Of a DNA stretch of 64,000 nt, positions 47,111 to 58,167 are shown piece by piece. The position numbers and the translations under genes were made by a program. The DNA is from Levilactobacillus tongjiangensis (GTDB taxonomy: Bacteria > Bacillota > Bacilli > Lactobacillales > Lactobacillaceae). The DNA is taken from positions 62,001 to 126,000 of the forward strand of contig NZ_RHNY01000005.1 of assembly GCF_003946345.1 (NCBI RefSeq), read 5' to 3'. Under the pieces are notes generated by a model. It saw only the letters and a list, made by a program, of their open reading frames with translations, had not been told where the DNA came from and did not search any database. Numbering within the stretch: position 1 is the stretch's first letter; each line of letters starts with the position of its first letter.

Positions 47111-47975
47111 GGTCCGTCCCCCGTTTCTGCCACTGCTCTGCAATCTGCTCTGCTAGCTGATCAGCGGTCAACGGTAAAGGCTGCCACTGGAATCCCCGTT
47201 TTGCTAATTGCTGCGCAAACTGTGCTGCCCGAGGGACGTCTAGTTGGTTGGCTAACAGCCAGTCAGGGTCACCAAATGCCTCCTGAACATCGCCAAACTT
47301 GACCAACCGTCCCTCACGCATAATCGCAACTTGTTCAGCGTACTCAGCCACATCCTCCATTTGATGGGTGACCAAAACAATCGTCAGTCCTTGCTCTCTA
47401 TGGAGTTGTTCAAATAAGTCCATCATTTCCTGACGTCCCTGCGGATCCAGCCCCGCCGTGGGTTCGTCCAGAATCAAAACTTGTGGCCGCATAGCCAGTA
47501 CACCCGCAATGGCGACACGCCGCATCTGACCGCCGGATAATTCGAACGGTGAGCGCTCAGCGTAACTGATATCTAAACCAACCGTGGTCAACATTTGATC
47601 AGCCAGTTCGTTGGCATCCTCCGGGGACATACCAAAGTTTTGTGGCCCAAACGCAATGTCCTTGCGAATCGTTTCCTCAAACAATTGGCTCTCTGGAAAC
47701 TGGAAAACCATACCTACGTGTTGCCGCAGCGGTTTCAGGTCCGCATTGGTCGTATTCGGCGTGATGGTAAAATCATCAATCTTAATTGTGCCGGATGTCG
47801 GCTTCAACAAAGCGTTGATTTGTTGAACGAGCGTCGATTTACCGCTCCCCGTGTGACCGATGATGGCTAAATAGCCGTGGTCAGGCAGGTTGAAGGAAAC
47901 GTCTTCCAAAGCCGTCTGCGCCATGGGCGTGCCAGCTTGGTACGTAAAGGTTACGTGTTCGAAAGAGATTGCCAC
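47103..47975 (-). CDS. ecfA2: ECF transporter ATPase EcfA2
   Basis: A 290-residue ATPase with Walker [11 protein letters not shown], signature [13 protein letters not shown], Walker [13 protein letters not shown] and switch His in VTHQMEDV. The start is GTG 47975, seven bp after GGAGG, not the ATG two codons earlier, which is too near that site. It overlaps ecfA1 by 25 bp. It forms the EcfA1-EcfA2-EcfT energising unit. Confidence 0.95.
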   Translation of the reverse strand: MAISFEHVTFTYQAGTPMAQTALEDVSFNLPDHGYLAIIGHTGSGKSTLVQQINALLKPTSGTIKIDDFTITPNTTNADLKPLRQHVGMVFQFPESQLFEETIRKDIAFGPQNFGMSPEDANELADQMLTTVGLDISYAERSPFELSGGQMRRVAIAGVLAMRPQVLILDEPTAGLDPQGRQEMMDLFEQLHREQGLTIVLVTHQMEDVAEYAEQVAIMREGRLVKFGDVQEAFGDPDWLLANQLDVPRAAQFAQQLAKRGFQWQPLPLTADQLAEQIAEQWQKRGTDHV

Positions 47976-48787
47976 AACCATTCCTCCATTTCCGCCATCG
48001 TTTGATAATTTGTGGGAGGCTCAATGCCCCGTTTCTTTAGTGCCGCCTTGAGCTTAGCCGTGAAAGGTAAATCTAAGCCTAAGTCCACCAGCTTTTCACC
48101 CAACGCAAATATTTCCGCAGGCGAGGCCTCTTGAACCAGCTGACCATCATCAATCACCAAAATTCGGTCAGCATTCGCTGCCTCATCAATGTCATGAGTG
48201 ATTGAGATAACTGTTAGCTTCTGATCCCGCCGTAGCTTACTGACCAACTCAAGCATGTCGTGCCGTCCTAAGGGGTCCAACATACTAGTGGCTTCATCCA
48301 AAATTAAGATGCTGGGGGTAATCGCCACAATACCGGCCAACGCCACCCGTTGTTTCTGACCACCAGATAACGAACTTGGTTCACGCTGCGCAAAGTCATG
48401 CATGCCGACTTCTTCGATAGCCGCCTTGACCCGCGGAATCATGTCCTCGCGGGTAACCTGCCGATTCTCCAAACCAAAAGCAACATCATCCTCCACGGTT
48501 GCCCCAACAAACTGGTTGTCGGGGTTCTGAAAGATCATGCCAATTTTTTCGCGGACCTGCCAGACGGTCGCTGGCGAAAGTTCCAGGCCATCAACGGTGA
48601 CTGTCCCCTCGGTAAATGGCAATAGCCCATCCAAAGACTTAGCCAGTGTGGATTTTCCACTCCCGTTATGGCCAACAATGGCCAACCACTCGCCACGGTG
48701 AACGTCAAAACTGACATCGTTTAATGCCGGCCGTTGCTCCTTGCCGTAACGGTATGAAAGATGTTTAACTTCAATGATATTTTCCAT
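47951..48787 (-). CDS. ecfA1: ECF transporter ATPase EcfA1
   Basis: A 278-residue ATPase with Walker [15 protein letters not shown], signature [13 protein letters not shown], Walker [13 protein letters not shown] and ITHDIDEA. The non-identical Walker B context (EATSMLD here, EPTAGLD in ecfA2) is the usual asymmetry of the pair. The GGGAGA ribosome site is rather far from the ATG (about 14 bp). An extended -10 promoter lies about 40 bp upstream, separate from the ribosomal operon. Confidence 0.95.
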   Translation of the reverse strand: MENIIEVKHLSYRYGKEQRPALNDVSFDVHRGEWLAIVGHNGSGKSTLAKSLDGLLPFTEGTVTVDGLELSPATVWQVREKIGMIFQNPDNQFVGATVEDDVAFGLENRQVTREDMIPRVKAAIEEVGMHDFAQREPSSLSGGQKQRVALAGIVAITPSILILDEATSMLDPLGRHDMLELVSKLRRDQKLTVISITHDIDEAANADRILVIDDGQLVQEASPAEIFALGEKLVDLGLDLPFTAKLKAALKKRGIEPPTNYQTMAEMEEWLWQSLSNT

Positions 48788-48825
48788 CAGCGTTTTTTAA
48801 TTCTCCCATGTAAAAGTCACCAGTA

Positions 48826-48831
48826 ATTATA
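48826..48831 (-). promoter_or_regulatory. Extended -10 promoter of ecfA1-ecfA2-ecfT-truA
   Basis: Minus-strand TGGTATAAT, a perfect -10 with TG extension; the -35 is poor. Confidence 0.55.
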
Positions 48832-49204
48832 CCAAATGTTGATGAGATAACGTAGTGGTTCACCAATATTCACCGGAATCCCCCGCATTTCTGGCCAACG
48901 ACTGCCAACTACCAGTTGTTGCGTGGTCAACACACTCCCACAGCTACTGACCAATCCAATTGCGCCGCAACTGTCAAATTCGTGGCCACCCATCGCTACT
49001 AGCCATTGCCCACAACGCTTATATAAAAATATGTACAAAAAAAATCACTAACAAACCAGCGGCGCTGAGGCGTTCGCCCCCATTCAAGCTAGACTCGGGG
49101 AAAACCCATCATCATAACGCTCTATACCACATGGTCCTAGTGATTAATTTGAAACCTAATTGCCACGTTTAGGGAAGTGACAAACTCCCTGAATCCGAAA
49201 CTAA
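48832..49204. other. Intergenic region between rplQ and ecfA1
   Basis: No gene seen. A weak inverted repeat AGGGA/TCCCT (49171-49193) lies 12 bp past the rplQ stop but lacks a T-run, so a clear terminator for the alpha operon is not visible. Confidence 0.4.
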
Positions 49205-49588
49205 TTAGTCAACGAATTCCAAGATAGCCATAGCAGCGCCATCACCACGACGAGGCATCGTCTTCATGATACGCGTGTAACCACCCTTACGATCAGCATA
49301 CTTAGGTGCTAAATCGCTAAATACCTTTTGCAATGCGCTGGTAACAACGACATCGTCGCCATCTTCCTTAACATCAGCAACCACGTTGCGGATGAAAGCA
49401 GCGGCTTGACGACGTGCGTGTAAGTCGCCTTGCTTACCCAAGGTAATCATTTGGTCAGCCGTCTTGCGAACTTCCTTAGCACGTGCTTCAGTCGTTTCGA
49501 TGCGGCCGTTCAAGATTAAACTAGTGGTCAAATCGCGTAACAAGGCACGACGTTGAGAACTAGTCCGTTGTAATTTACGGTAACTCAT
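49205..49588 (-). CDS. rplQ: 50S ribosomal protein L17
   Basis: 127 residues; [20 protein letters not shown] and [20 protein letters not shown] are the family blocks. L17 sits near the exit tunnel. It follows rpoA by 30 bp and ends the alpha operon. Confidence 0.98.
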   Translation of the reverse strand: MSYRKLQRTSSQRRALLRDLTTSLILNGRIETTEARAKEVRKTADQMITLGKQGDLHARRQAAAFIRNVVADVKEDGDDVVVTSALQKVFSDLAPKYADRKGGYTRIMKTMPRRGDGAAMAILEFVD

Positions 49589-49618
49589 AACCAGAAACCC
49601 TCCTTTGAGTGTCTAAAA

Positions 49619-50569
49619 TTAGTCTTCCTTCCGAAGTGACAAACCTAAGTCAGCTAACTTAGCCTTAACTTCTTCAAGGGACTTGCGACCCAAGTTACGA
49701 ACCTTCATCATGTCTGCTTCAGTCTTGTTGTTCAATTCTTGGACCGTGTTGATACCAGCACGCTTCAAGCAGTTGTAAGAACGAACGGACAAGTCGAGCT
49801 CTTCGATGGTCATCTCAAGCATCTTTTCCTTGTGAGTTTCTTCCTTTTCAACCATGATTTCCGCATTCTTAGCTTCGTCAGTCAGGTCGACAAACATAGC
49901 CAGATGTTCGGTCAAGATCTTTGCAGCCAGAGCAATGGCTTCGCTTGGATTAATTGAACCGTTTGTCCAAACATCCAGGGTCAATTTATCATAGTCAGCC
50001 CGTTGGCCAACCCGTGCATTCTCTACTTGGTAGTTAACCCGTTCGATTGGGGTGTAAATAGAATCCACAGCTAAGACACCGATAGGCATGTCCGTGTTGC
50101 GAGTCTTGTTCTCGTCAGCAGAAACATAACCCCGGCCCTTGTCAGCCGTCATCCGCATATGGAACGTTGCACCATCGGCAACCGTTGCAATATACAGATC
50201 TGGGTTCAAAACGTCAACGTCGGCACCAGCCACAATATCACCAGCGGTGATTTGGGCAGGTCCCTTAACGTTGATCTCCATGGTTTCTTCCTGATCATCA
50301 GAACCGTTTAACTTCAATGCAATCTTCTTAACATTTAAGATGATTTGCGTGACGTCTTCAACGACCCCTTCGACAGTAGAGAATTCATGCAGAACCCCGT
50401 CGATTTGAATGCTGGTAACAGCTGCACCAGGTAATGATGAAAGCAGAATCCGACGCAGAGAGTTACCAAGCGTTGTTCCGTAACCACGTTCCAACGGTTC
50501 GACAACAAACTTGCCGTAGTTACTGCTTTCGTCAATTTTATGAATGTTAGGCTTTTCAAATTCAATCAT
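49619..50569 (-). CDS. rpoA: DNA-directed RNA polymerase subunit alpha
   Basis: The 316-residue alpha subunit nucleates RNA polymerase assembly. The N-terminal dimerisation domain has [20 protein letters not shown]; after a linker near residue 235 comes the C-terminal DNA-binding domain ([20 protein letters not shown], then [16 protein letters not shown]). All parts are present. It lies 87 bp after rpsK. Confidence 0.98.
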   Translation of the reverse strand: MIEFEKPNIHKIDESSNYGKFVVEPLERGYGTTLGNSLRRILLSSLPGAAVTSIQIDGVLHEFSTVEGVVEDVTQIILNVKKIALKLNGSDDQEETMEINVKGPAQITAGDIVAGADVDVLNPDLYIATVADGATFHMRMTADKGRGYVSADENKTRNTDMPIGVLAVDSIYTPIERVNYQVENARVGQRADYDKLTLDVWTNGSINPSEAIALAAKILTEHLAMFVDLTDEAKNAEIMVEKEETHKEKMLEMTIEELDLSVRSYNCLKRAGINTVQELNNKTEADMMKVRNLGRKSLEEVKAKLADLGLSLRKED

Positions 50570-50656
50570 TCTTATCGTTTACCCCTTTCAAACCGCGTTG
50601 AGCTCCTATAAGTCAATCCCATCATGAAGGTTGCCCTCATTAATGAAACGCTCACG

Positions 50657-51046
50657 TTAAACCCGACGGCGCTTTGGAGGACGAGTACCATTATGAGGCA
50701 CTGGCGTAACGTCACGAATAGCCGTAACTTCGATACCAGCAGCTTGGATTGCCCGAATAGCAGCTTCACGTCCTGAACCAGGACCCTTGACAGCAACTTC
50801 AACGGACTTAACACCATGTTCTTGTGATGCTTTAGCAGCGGCTTCAGCGGCCATTTGTGCAGCAAATGGCGTTGACTTCCGACTACCCTTGAAACCTAAG
50901 GCACCAGCTGATGACCAAGCAATAGCGTTCCCTTGAACGTCTGTGATCATAACTAATGTGTTGTTAAACGTAGCGTGAATGTGTGCAACACCGGCTTCAA
51001 TATTCTTCTTGACCCGACGCTTGCGACTAGTTCTTCTAGTAGCCAT
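50657..51046 (-). CDS. rpsK: 30S ribosomal protein S11
   Basis: 129 residues; [19 protein letters not shown] and the C-terminal [18 protein letters not shown] are invariant S11 parts. It lies on the platform near the mRNA exit and starts 17 bp after rpsM. Confidence 0.98.
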   Translation of the reverse strand: MATRRTSRKRRVKKNIEAGVAHIHATFNNTLVMITDVQGNAIAWSSAGALGFKGSRKSTPFAAQMAAEAAAKASQEHGVKSVEVAVKGPGSGREAAIRAIQAAGIEVTAIRDVTPVPHNGTRPPKRRRV

Positions 51047-51063
51047 AAAGTGATAAACCTCCC

Positions 51064-51429
51064 TTACTTCTTCTTACCGGCAACGGAAACGGCTTTACCC
51101 TTCCGAGTGCGGGCATTGTTTTTGGTGTGTTGGCCGCGAACAGGCAGTCCACGACGGTGACGCATACCGCGGTAAGAACCCATTTCTTGCAAGTTCTTGA
51201 TGTTCAAGCTAACTTCACGACGTAAGTCACCTTCAACTTTGTACTTGTCTACTTCGGCACGAATCTTGTCTTCTTGATCAGGCGTCATATCGCGAACCCG
51301 AACGTCTTCTGCGACACCAGCATCCGCAACAATCTTGTGTGCGGTGTTGATCCCGATTCCAAAAATGTAAGTCAAACCGTAAGCGATTCGCTTATCACGT
51401 GGTAAATCCACTCCAGCAATACGTGGCAT
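51064..51429 (-). CDS. rpsM: 30S ribosomal protein S13
   Basis: 121 residues; [20 protein letters not shown]-like start ([18 protein letters not shown]) and the basic tail [20 protein letters not shown]. It contacts the P-site tRNA and the B1 bridges. It follows rpmJ by 25 bp. Confidence 0.98.
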   Translation of the reverse strand: MPRIAGVDLPRDKRIAYGLTYIFGIGINTAHKIVADAGVAEDVRVRDMTPDQEDKIRAEVDKYKVEGDLRREVSLNIKNLQEMGSYRGMRHRRGLPVRGQHTKNNARTRKGKAVSVAGKKK

Positions 51430-51454
51430 TTAAGTGCACCTCCTATAAATTGAA

Positions 51455-51574
51455 TTACTTACCCTGGCGTTGTTTGTGCTTAGGGTTAGCTGAGCAAATG
51501 ATCATTACTCGGCCTTTACGCTTGATAACCTTGCAGTGTTCGCACATTGGCTTAACTGATGGTCTTACTTTCAT
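51455..51574 (-). CDS. rpmJ: 50S ribosomal protein L36
   Basis: A 39-residue protein starting [20 protein letters not shown]. The zinc ligands are C11, C14, C27 and H33 ([13 protein letters not shown]), so this is the zinc-binding form. The ATG follows GGAGGG. It sits between infA and rpsM in the conserved order. Confidence 0.95.
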   Translation of the reverse strand: MKVRPSVKPMCEHCKVIKRKGRVMIICSANPKHKQRQGK

Positions 51575-51602
51575 GAATATCCCTCCTACATCTGTCTAAC
51601 CG

Positions 51603-51821
51603 TTACTTAAAGCGATAAGTAATCCGGCCTTTAGACAAGTCATACGGTGACATTTCAACAGTTACTCGGTCACCAGGCAAAATCCGGATGTAATGCATCC
51701 GAATCTTACCGGAAACGTGAGCGAGAATCTCATGACCGTTTTCTAATTCGACCCGAAACATCGCATTTGGTAATGTTTCGGTAACTTTACCTTCGACTTC
51801 GATGACATCGCTTTTCGCCAC
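51603..51821 (-). CDS. infA: Translation initiation factor IF-1
   Basis: A 72-residue S1-type OB-fold protein that blocks the A site during initiation. The full family pattern is present ([20 protein letters not shown], then [19 protein letters not shown]). GTG start after GGGAGG. The 163-bp spacer to adk holds a possible promoter and hairpins. Confidence 0.97.
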   Translation of the reverse strand: MAKSDVIEVEGKVTETLPNAMFRVELENGHEILAHVSGKIRMHYIRILPGDRVTVEMSPYDLSKGRITYRFK

Positions 51822-51984
51822 GAAAGTACCTCCCTTTTAATTGCGTGTAAATACACGTAAAAGCGGCAAGGACAACGAGTTGCCCCCACCTAGCACCTGT
51901 GAATCGCGTCAGCGCGCCATTTACAGGCTAAACCTGAATAAGCTTACCATAATTCTTCCAGTTAAGCAAGAACTAAGCCACTTC
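51822..51984 (-). promoter_or_regulatory. infA leader: possible promoter and structured leader
   Basis: On the minus strand TTGCTT, 17 bp, TAAGCT could be a promoter about 110 bp before infA. Downstream, CCTGT/ACAGG encloses CGCG-CTGA-CGCG, and near the gene CGTGT-ATTT-ACACG forms a third stem. This is the second-longest spacer in the ribosomal block that I see. Confidence 0.35.
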
Positions 51985-52644
51985 CTAGAGGTTCTTCAGG
52001 ATCTTTTCGATGTCGACGTAAACATCATCGATGTCACGGTCACCATCAACGGTAAACAACAAGTTCTTCTTGGTGTAGTAATCAACCAGCGGTGTATTTG
52101 CTTTCAAATTCACTGCCAAACGATTCTTCACCGTTTCAGGCTTGTCGTCTTCACGTTGATAGAAGTCATGACTACCACAGACGTCACACGTACCCTCAAC
52201 CTTAGGCTGTTTGTACAGCTTGTGGTAAGTTGCACCACAGTTGCGGCAAATGTAACGACCGGAAAGGCGTTCAACCAAAACATCTGGTTCAACGTGAATA
52301 TTAATCACGGCGTTGATGGTCCGATCAAGTTCAGGGCCAAACGTGTTTAACGCTTCGGCTTGAACAATAGAACGGGGAAACCCATCCAACATGAACCCGT
52401 TTTTGGTATCATCCTGAGCTAACCGGTCGCGAACGATGCCGTTCGTGACTTCATCCGGCACAAGTTCACCTTTGTCGATGAACTTCTTCGCTGCCAATCC
52501 CATTTCAGTTTCGTTCTTCATCGCATCACGGAAGATATCTCCCGTGGAAATATGCGGCAAGTTGAACTCCTTGATAATCTTTTCGGCTTGCGTACCTTTA
52601 CCGGCACCTGGTAAACCCATGAGGATCAAATTCATTGCTGTCAT
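51985..52644 (-). CDS. adk: Adenylate kinase
   Basis: A 219-residue kinase interconverting ATP + AMP and 2 ADP. The P-loop is [14 protein letters not shown] and the AMP site is STGDIFRDA. The LID domain carries a zinc site ([11 protein letters not shown] and CDVCGSHDF), the long Gram-positive form. The first ATG (52644) is chosen because AAAGGAG is 8 bp upstream. An attenuator-like hairpin separates it from secY. Confidence 0.97.
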   Translation of the reverse strand: MTAMNLILMGLPGAGKGTQAEKIIKEFNLPHISTGDIFRDAMKNETEMGLAAKKFIDKGELVPDEVTNGIVRDRLAQDDTKNGFMLDGFPRSIVQAEALNTFGPELDRTINAVINIHVEPDVLVERLSGRYICRNCGATYHKLYKQPKVEGTCDVCGSHDFYQREDDKPETVKNRLAVNLKANTPLVDYYTKKNLLFTVDGDRDIDDVYVDIEKILKNL

Positions 52645-52673
52645 GTTCGTTCTCCTTTAACTCGAAATTTACC

Positions 52674-52715
52674 CGAAAAACACAAGCAGGTGTGCTAAAA
52701 GATCAACACACCCGC
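52674..52715 (-). terminator. Intra-operon hairpin between secY and adk
   Basis: Minus strand GCGGGTGTG pairs with CACACCTGC (9 bp, one G-U) around a 12-nt loop, followed by TTGTGTTTTT. It resembles a partial terminator that would reduce adk-infA-rpmJ-rpsM-rpsK-rpoA-rplQ expression from upstream. Confidence 0.55.
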
Positions 52716-52725
52716 TGGAAACTCA

Positions 52726-54036
52726 TTAAGCTGGTTCTGGACCTTGGATAAAGCCAACGTATTCGCGCTTCATCATTAATCCGTCGATTTGCCGCATGGT
52801 TTCAATAGCAACCCCAACCACGATTAAGAGGCTGGTACCACCTAAACCAATTGACTCATCTAAGTTCCACAGGTTCTGGGCAACTAACGGAATCAAAGAA
52901 ATGAATCCAAGGAAGAGCGCCCCAACAGTGCTAAGACGCATCAACAGACTGGAAACATAAGATTGTGTTTCGTGACCAGGCCAAACTCCAGGAATGTAGC
53001 TCCCCTGCTTTTGCAGGTTCTCAGCTAACTTTTCTGGGTTGACTTGAACGAACGCATAGAAGAACGTGAACACAACGATCAGAACAGTGTACAATACGGC
53101 ACCATCCGGCGTTTGCATATTAAAGACGTCTGTTAAAGTTTGGTACCAAGCATCTTGAGAGTGCGTGTTTTGGAACGCCATCAGAATAGTCTGTGGCGTC
53201 GCAATGAACGAACTCGCGAAGATGACGGGGATAACCCCGGCAACGTTGACCTTTAATGGGAGGTAGCTGCTATCTGGCGAACCAGATACTCGCCGAGTGT
53301 ATTGAATAGGTACTCGCCGCTCTGCTTGTTGAACCCAAGTCGTAAAGGTCACAATAATCAGAACTAAGACGATCAACCCAATAATGAACAAGACACTCTT
53401 CCATAAGGTCCCTTTGTCAGCGTCAATGAAGTAAGTTTGGAAAAGTTGATAGACGGAATTAGGTGTCCGAGCAATGATACCCGCAAAGATAATCATTGAG
53501 ATCCCGTTACCCAAACCACGATCGGTAATCATATCACCCATCCAAGTCGTCAACATCGTCCCACCAGTCAGGATCAACCCGATGGCAAGATAAGTCGTGA
53601 CGCTAGGATTTTCAACCAATTTCAATGAACTTAAGGCACTGAAACCAGCGGTGATACCGATAGACTGAACGAATGCCAAGGCAATCGCTAAGTACCGAGT
53701 CGCTTGGTTTAACTTCCGACGACCAACGTCCCCTTGCTTGCTCCATTCAACGAAGCGCGGAACGATGTCCATTTGTAGCAATTGAATAACGATTTGTGCA
53801 GTGATGTAAGGTGAAACCCCCATCGCGAAGATGGAATAGTTTTGTAACCCACCACCACTGAAGGTATCTAAAATACTAACCAATCCAGAAGACGCAACGC
53901 TTTGAAGTGCCTTTGCGTTAATGCCGGGGACGGTAATATAAGTACCCAACCGAAAGACAATCAAAACCAATAGAGTAAAGAATATCTTTTTACGAATGTC
54001 TTTAATCTTAAAGGCGTTTTTCAAGCTTGATAGCAT
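52726..54036 (-). CDS. secY: Preprotein translocase subunit SecY
   Basis: A 436-residue channel protein with ten helices. FRLGTYITVPGIN in helix 1, DTFSGGGLQNYSIFAMGVSP (plug region) and GLGNGISMIIFAGI are hallmark segments. It exports unfolded proteins with SecA, SecE and SecG. The ATG overlaps the rplO stop by one base. Confidence 0.98.
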   Translation of the reverse strand: MLSSLKNAFKIKDIRKKIFFTLLVLIVFRLGTYITVPGINAKALQSVASSGLVSILDTFSGGGLQNYSIFAMGVSPYITAQIVIQLLQMDIVPRFVEWSKQGDVGRRKLNQATRYLAIALAFVQSIGITAGFSALSSLKLVENPSVTTYLAIGLILTGGTMLTTWMGDMITDRGLGNGISMIIFAGIIARTPNSVYQLFQTYFIDADKGTLWKSVLFIIGLIVLVLIIVTFTTWVQQAERRVPIQYTRRVSGSPDSSYLPLKVNVAGVIPVIFASSFIATPQTILMAFQNTHSQDAWYQTLTDVFNMQTPDGAVLYTVLIVVFTFFYAFVQVNPEKLAENLQKQGSYIPGVWPGHETQSYVSSLLMRLSTVGALFLGFISLIPLVAQNLWNLDESIGLGGTSLLIVVGVAIETMRQIDGLMMKREYVGFIQGPEPA

Positions 54037-54470
54037 TAAATCACCTCAGTTTTACCACCAGCAGCTTCGATAGCTTCGGCAGCTGACTTAGAGAACTTAG
54101 CGGCTTTAACCGTCAACTTCTTTGACAACTCGCCGTTACCCAAAACTTTGACACCGGCTTTTTCGTTTTTAACGATGCCAGCTTCAACCAAGGCAGCTGG
54201 AGTAACTTCAGCACCATCGTCGAAGACGTTCAAAGCAGCTAAGTTTACGACAGCAAATTCCTTGCGGTTAATGTTGGTAAACCCACGCTTTGGGATTCGA
54301 CGGTACAATGGCATTTGGCCACCTTCAAAACCCAAACGAGTCTTGCTACGAGCCTTTTGACCTTTTTGGCCACGACCGGCAGTCTTACCATTACCAGATG
54401 AATCACCACGGCCAACCCGGTTACGAACCTTCCGTGAGCCTTCAGCAGGTTTTAATTCATTCAACTTCAT
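54036..54470 (-). CDS. rplO: 50S ribosomal protein L15
   Basis: 144 residues; [20 protein letters not shown] and [17 protein letters not shown]. The ATG at 54470 is used, with AGGAGG 11 bp upstream; the GTG at 54482 abuts that site and cannot use it. Confidence 0.97.
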   Translation of the reverse strand: MKLNELKPAEGSRKVRNRVGRGDSSGNGKTAGRGQKGQKARSKTRLGFEGGQMPLYRRIPKRGFTNINRKEFAVVNLAALNVFDDGAEVTPAALVEAGIVKNEKAGVKVLGNGELSKKLTVKAAKFSKSAAEAIEAAGGKTEVI

Positions 54471-54505
54471 GCTATTGCGCACCTCCTTATTTAATGATAT
54501 GAAAA

Positions 54506-54688
54506 CTACTTAACTTCTTCAACCTTAATTAAATGTGCGATTTGGAAAAGCGCACCACGAGTAGCTTCGTTATCTGGTTGGATAACGGTGCTGTTTACTC
54601 GGTGTAAGCCCATAGCTTCCACAATCTTACGCTGTTTAGGGAGGCGGTGAGCAACACTATGAATTAAAGTAACTTTTAATTGAGCCAT
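54506..54688 (-). CDS. rpmD: 50S ribosomal protein L30
   Basis: 60 residues, complete short bacterial L30 ([20 protein letters not shown]). It lies between rpsE and rplO with spacers of 14 and 35 bp. Confidence 0.96.
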   Translation of the reverse strand: MAQLKVTLIHSVAHRLPKQRKIVEAMGLHRVNSTVIQPDNEATRGALFQIAHLIKVEEVK

Positions 54689-54702
54689 TTTAATACCCCT
54701 CC

Positions 54703-55206
54703 TTATTCAGCTAAGTGTTGAAGAGAGACACCACGGAGAGCGGCAACTTCTTCAGCACGCTTCAACTGAGCCAAGCCATCAAACGTGGCCCGAACTGCGT
54801 TGACTGGCGTGTTAGAACCTAAACGCTTTGAAGTAACGTCAGCAACACCAGCTAATTCCATGACGGAACGAACTGAGCCACCAGCGGTAACCCCAGAACC
54901 TTCAGCAGCGGGCTTGAGCATGATCTTACCCCCACCAAATGAACCAAGGACTTCGTGAGGAATGGTAGTTCCCACGATAGGTACTTCGATCAAGTTCTTA
55001 CGAGCAGCTTCAACGGCCTTACGGATAGCTTCTGGAACTTCTTGAGCTTTACCAGTACCGAAGCCAACGTGACCCTTCTTGTCGCCGACAATTACAAGTG
55101 CAGCGAACCGAAGACGACGGCCACCTTTAACAACTTTGGTGATCCGGTTGATAGCAACAACGTTATCTTCAAGTTCTAACTTGTCGGGATCAATAAATTT
55201 TGCCAT
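54703..55206 (-). CDS. rpsE: 30S ribosomal protein S5
   Basis: 167 residues; the double-stranded-RNA-binding half includes [20 protein letters not shown], and the C-terminal fold has [21 protein letters not shown]5 takes part in decoding accuracy and mRNA unwinding at the entry tunnel. Confidence 0.98.
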   Translation of the reverse strand: MAKFIDPDKLELEDNVVAINRITKVVKGGRRLRFAALVIVGDKKGHVGFGTGKAQEVPEAIRKAVEAARKNLIEVPIVGTTIPHEVLGSFGGGKIMLKPAAEGSGVTAGGSVRSVMELAGVADVTSKRLGSNTPVNAVRATFDGLAQLKRAEEVAALRGVSLQHLAE

Positions 55207-55228
55207 GTGTGGTTATTCCTCCTTACTG

Positions 55229-55585
55229 TTAAAATTTAAGCCCGTTTTCGCGAGCAGCTTCTGCCAATGCTTGAACACGGCCGTGGTATAAGTAACCGCC
55301 ACGATCAAACACAACATTGCTAATCTTCTTTTCGACAGCGCGCTTAGCAACTAATTCACCAACAGCCTTAGCTTGGTCGGTCTTGTTGTCGCCATTTGCA
55401 TCACTATCTAACGTCGAGGCACTAACAAGCGTGACACCCGCTACGTCATCAATGACTTGAGCGTAGATGTTTTTGTTAGAGCGGAAAACGTTTAAGCGTG
55501 GGCGTTCTGCAGTTCCAGAAATTTTGTTGCGGACACGCATATGACGCTTTTGACGTGTCTTGTTCTTATCTGGTTTCGTAATCAA
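55229..55585 (-). CDS. rplR: 50S ribosomal protein L18
   Basis: 118 residues; binds 5S rRNA. The frame extends to a GTG at 55594 that overlaps the ribosome site itself. TTG 55585, eight bp after GAGG, gives the normal N-terminus ([19 protein letters not shown]) and length. Confidence 0.95.
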   Translation of the reverse strand: MITKPDKNKTRQKRHMRVRNKISGTAERPRLNVFRSNKNIYAQVIDDVAGVTLVSASTLDSDANGDNKTDQAKAVGELVAKRAVEKKISNVVFDRGGYLYHGRVQALAEAARENGLKF

Positions 55586-55626
55586 AATAGTCACCTCTTT
55601 GTAGAATTATCAGCGTTTAAGCTGCT

Positions 55627-56163
55627 TTACTTACCAGTCTTACCTTCACGAATCCGAACGTATTCGTTTTCGTAACGGATACCCTTACCTTTGTAAGGTT
55701 CTGGTGAACGAACGGCACGAACTTCAGCAGCGAAGTCACCGACTTCTTGCTTGCTAATGCCGGCGATGTTGATGGTGGTGTTATCTGGAACCTTGACATC
55801 CAAGGATTCAGGAATAGCCATCTCAACAGGGTTGGAGTAACCAACGCTCAATACTAAAGTCTTACCCTTAGCTTGAACACGGTAACCAACACCGACCAAC
55901 TTCAAAGTCTTAGCGAAACCACTAACAACACCTTCAACCATGTTGTTTAAGTTAGCACGCTGAGTACCGTGAAGGGCACGCGTCTTGTTGTTATCATCTG
56001 GACGGTCGAAATCAACCGCACCGTCACTAATTTTCATGGTGATGATGTCTGAGAAAGTCCGAGTTAATTCACCCTTTGGACCCTTGACAGTCACTTGATC
56101 ACCATCGCGTTTTACTTCAACGCCGGCTGGGACGTTGACAGTTTTATAACCAATACGACTCAC
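55627..56163 (-). CDS. rplF: 50S ribosomal protein L6
   Basis: 178 residues with two repeated domains; ends with the signature [20 protein letters not shown]. It lies near the sarcin-ricin loop. Confidence 0.98.
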   Translation of the reverse strand: MSRIGYKTVNVPAGVEVKRDGDQVTVKGPKGELTRTFSDIITMKISDGAVDFDRPDDNNKTRALHGTQRANLNNMVEGVVSGFAKTLKLVGVGYRVQAKGKTLVLSVGYSNPVEMAIPESLDVKVPDNTTINIAGISKQEVGDFAAEVRAVRSPEPYKGKGIRYENEYVRIREGKTGK

Positions 56164-56193
56164 TGAAAGGCACCTCCTATCTTTTTAAAAGTT

Positions 56194-56592
56194 TTACCAA
56201 ACGTAGGCGAGAACTTCGCCACCGATTTTCTTAGCACGCGCTTCTTTATCTGTAACGACCCCTTCAGAGGTGGAGATAATAGCGATACCTAAACCGTTTA
56301 ATACCTTTGGCACAGCGTCAGCTTTAACGTATGAACGTAAACCTGGCTTGGAAATACGCTTTAAACCACTGATGACACGTTGGTTGTCTTTGCCGTACTT
56401 GAGGAATACGCGGATGATGCCTTGCTTGTCATCATCGATGTATTCAACATTGCGGATGAAACCTTCGCGCTTCAGGATTTCAGCGATGTCGCGTTTAATT
56501 TTAGATGCAGGTACTTCGAGTGATTCGTGACGAACCATGTTGGCGTTACGAATACGCGTCAAGAAGTCTGCAATAGGATCAGTCATGGACAT
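56194..56592 (-). CDS. rpsH: 30S ribosomal protein S8
   Basis: 132 residues; [20 protein letters not shown] and the C-terminal [20 protein letters not shown]. In E. coli S8 is the spc operon autoregulator; whether that applies here is unknown. The first of two close ATGs is used (GGGAGGG 9 bp before). Confidence 0.98.
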   Translation of the reverse strand: MSMTDPIADFLTRIRNANMVRHESLEVPASKIKRDIAEILKREGFIRNVEYIDDDKQGIIRVFLKYGKDNQRVISGLKRISKPGLRSYVKADAVPKVLNGLGIAIISTSEGVVTDKEARAKKIGGEVLAYVW

Positions 56593-56626
56593 TAACGTTT
56601 ACCCTCCCTTTGTTTAAAATTCCGTT

Positions 56627-56812
56627 TTACCAACTAGCCTTCTTCATGCCAGGAATTTGACCCTTGTGAGCCAATTCCCGCATGCAAATACGGCAAAGAT
56701 GGAACTTTTGATAAACAGAGTGTGGACGTCCACAACGTTCGCAACGAGTATAATTCTGAGTAGAGAACTTCGCAGGACGCTTGTTCTTAGCAATTTGAGA
56801 TTTCTTAGCCAA
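56627..56812 (-). CDS. rpsN: 30S ribosomal protein S14 type Z
   Basis: 61 residues with the zinc knuckle [20 protein letters not shown], the zinc-dependent form. A second, zinc-free rpsN may exist elsewhere, as in many Firmicutes. Confidence 0.97.
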   Translation of the reverse strand: MAKKSQIAKNKRPAKFSTQNYTRCERCGRPHSVYQKFHLCRICMRELAHKGQIPGMKKASW

Positions 56813-56832
56813 TTTGTGTGAACCTCCTTTTA

Positions 56833-57375
56833 TTAGTGTGCAAACGGCATGCCGAATTGAGTCAGTAATTCACGTGACTCTTCATCAGTATTTGCCGTCG
56901 TAACGATAACGATGTCCAAACCACGAACACGGTTAACGTTATCAAAGTTAATTTCTGGGAAAATCAATTGTTCCTTAACACCCAGAGTGTAGTTCCCACG
57001 ACCATCAAAGGCACGGGAGCTAACACCATGGAAGTCACGAACACGTGGCAATGACACGTTGATCAATTTGTCCAGGAATTCGTACATCCGGTCACCGCGG
57101 AGGGTAACCTTTGCACCGATTGACATGCCTTCACGAAGACGGAAGGTGGCGATTGACTTCTTGGCCTTAGTAACCAATGGCTTTTGACCAGAAATCAAAC
57201 CCAATTCTTCAACGGCTTCGTCCAGGTTCTTGGCGTTGGAAACAGCATCACCAACACCCATGTTCAAAACGATCTTGTCGATCTTCGGCGTTTGCATAAC
57301 AGAACTGTAGCTGAACTTTTCCACCAATGATGGGGTAATTTCATTTACGTACTTTTCTTTTAAACGAGCTGACAT
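56833..57375 (-). CDS. rplE: 50S ribosomal protein L5
   Basis: 180 residues; binds 5S rRNA and the P-site t[23 protein letters not shown] and [20 protein letters not shown] are diagnostic. Confidence 0.98.
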   Translation of the reverse strand: MSARLKEKYVNEITPSLVEKFSYSSVMQTPKIDKIVLNMGVGDAVSNAKNLDEAVEELGLISGQKPLVTKAKKSIATFRLREGMSIGAKVTLRGDRMYEFLDKLINVSLPRVRDFHGVSSRAFDGRGNYTLGVKEQLIFPEINFDNVNRVRGLDIVIVTTANTDEESRELLTQFGMPFAH

Positions 57376-57400
57376 GAAATTATGTTCCTCCTTTCAGTGA

Positions 57401-57712
57401 TTATTTGTCGATGGTTTCGCCGGACTTCTTAGCGAACCGGACTTTGTGACCATCTTCTACTCGAACGCCAAGCCGGGTTGGTTCGTTGTTCGAAGGATCG
57501 ATGAGCATTACGTTGGATGCGTGAATTGGTGCTTCAATATCAATAATTCCGCCTTGGGGATTAGTTTGAGAAGCTTTTTGGTGCTTCTTAATCATATTGA
57601 CGCCTTTGACGATCACGCGGTTCTTGGCGTTCAGGACTTTAGAAACAGTTCCTTCTTTGCCTTTGTCTTTGCCAGCGATCACGCGGACCTTGTCACCAGT
57701 TTTAATAAGCAT
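57401..57712 (-). CDS. rplX: 50S ribosomal protein L24
   Basis: 103 residues with the KOW motif ([18 protein letters not shown]). I chose the ATG at 57712, which has AGGAGG 11 bp before it, over the frame extension to 57739. Confidence 0.96.
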   Translation of the reverse strand: MLIKTGDKVRVIAGKDKGKEGTVSKVLNAKNRVIVKGVNMIKKHQKASQTNPQGGIIDIEAPIHASNVMLIDPSNNEPTRLGVRVEDGHKVRFAKKSGETIDK

Positions 57713-57748
57713 TCCTGTGGGCACCTCCTTGTTTAACACAATTCTTAA

Positions 57749-58117
57749 TTACAGTACTTCAGGTGCTAATGAGACAATCTTCATGAAGTCGTTGTCACGC
57801 AATTCACGTGCAACTGGTCCGAAGATACGAGTCCCTTGTGGGCTCTTGTCGTCTTTGATCAGCACTGCGGCATTTTCATCAAAGCTGATGTATGAACCGT
57901 CGTTACGACGTACACGAGACTTCGTACGTACGACAACAGCCTTAACGACATCACCCTTTTTGACAACGCCACCTGGTGTTGCTTGTTTGATAGTAGCGAC
58001 AATAACATCACCAATTCCGGCGTAGCGACGCTTGGAGCCACCCAGAACCTTAATGGTCAGAATTTCCCGGGCGCCAGAGTTGTCGGCAACCTTTAAACGG
58101 CTTTCTTGTTGGATCAC
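57749..58117 (-). CDS. rplN: 50S ribosomal protein L14
   Basis: 122 residues; [20 protein letters not shown] and [20 protein letters not shown] are complete L14 signatures. Confidence 0.98.
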   Translation of the reverse strand: MIQQESRLKVADNSGAREILTIKVLGGSKRRYAGIGDVIVATIKQATPGGVVKKGDVVKAVVVRTKSRVRRNDGSYISFDENAAVLIKDDKSPQGTRIFGPVARELRDNDFMKIVSLAPEVL

Positions 58118-58167
58118 AGCTAGTGTCCTCCCTTCAGTTCTAGTTCAGAATACGATAAAAACGACAC

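Noticed and set aside
51841-52350. A 169-codon plus-strand frame opposite adk and the infA leader
   Set aside because: It overlaps most of adk in antisense; no ribosome site or family resemblance.
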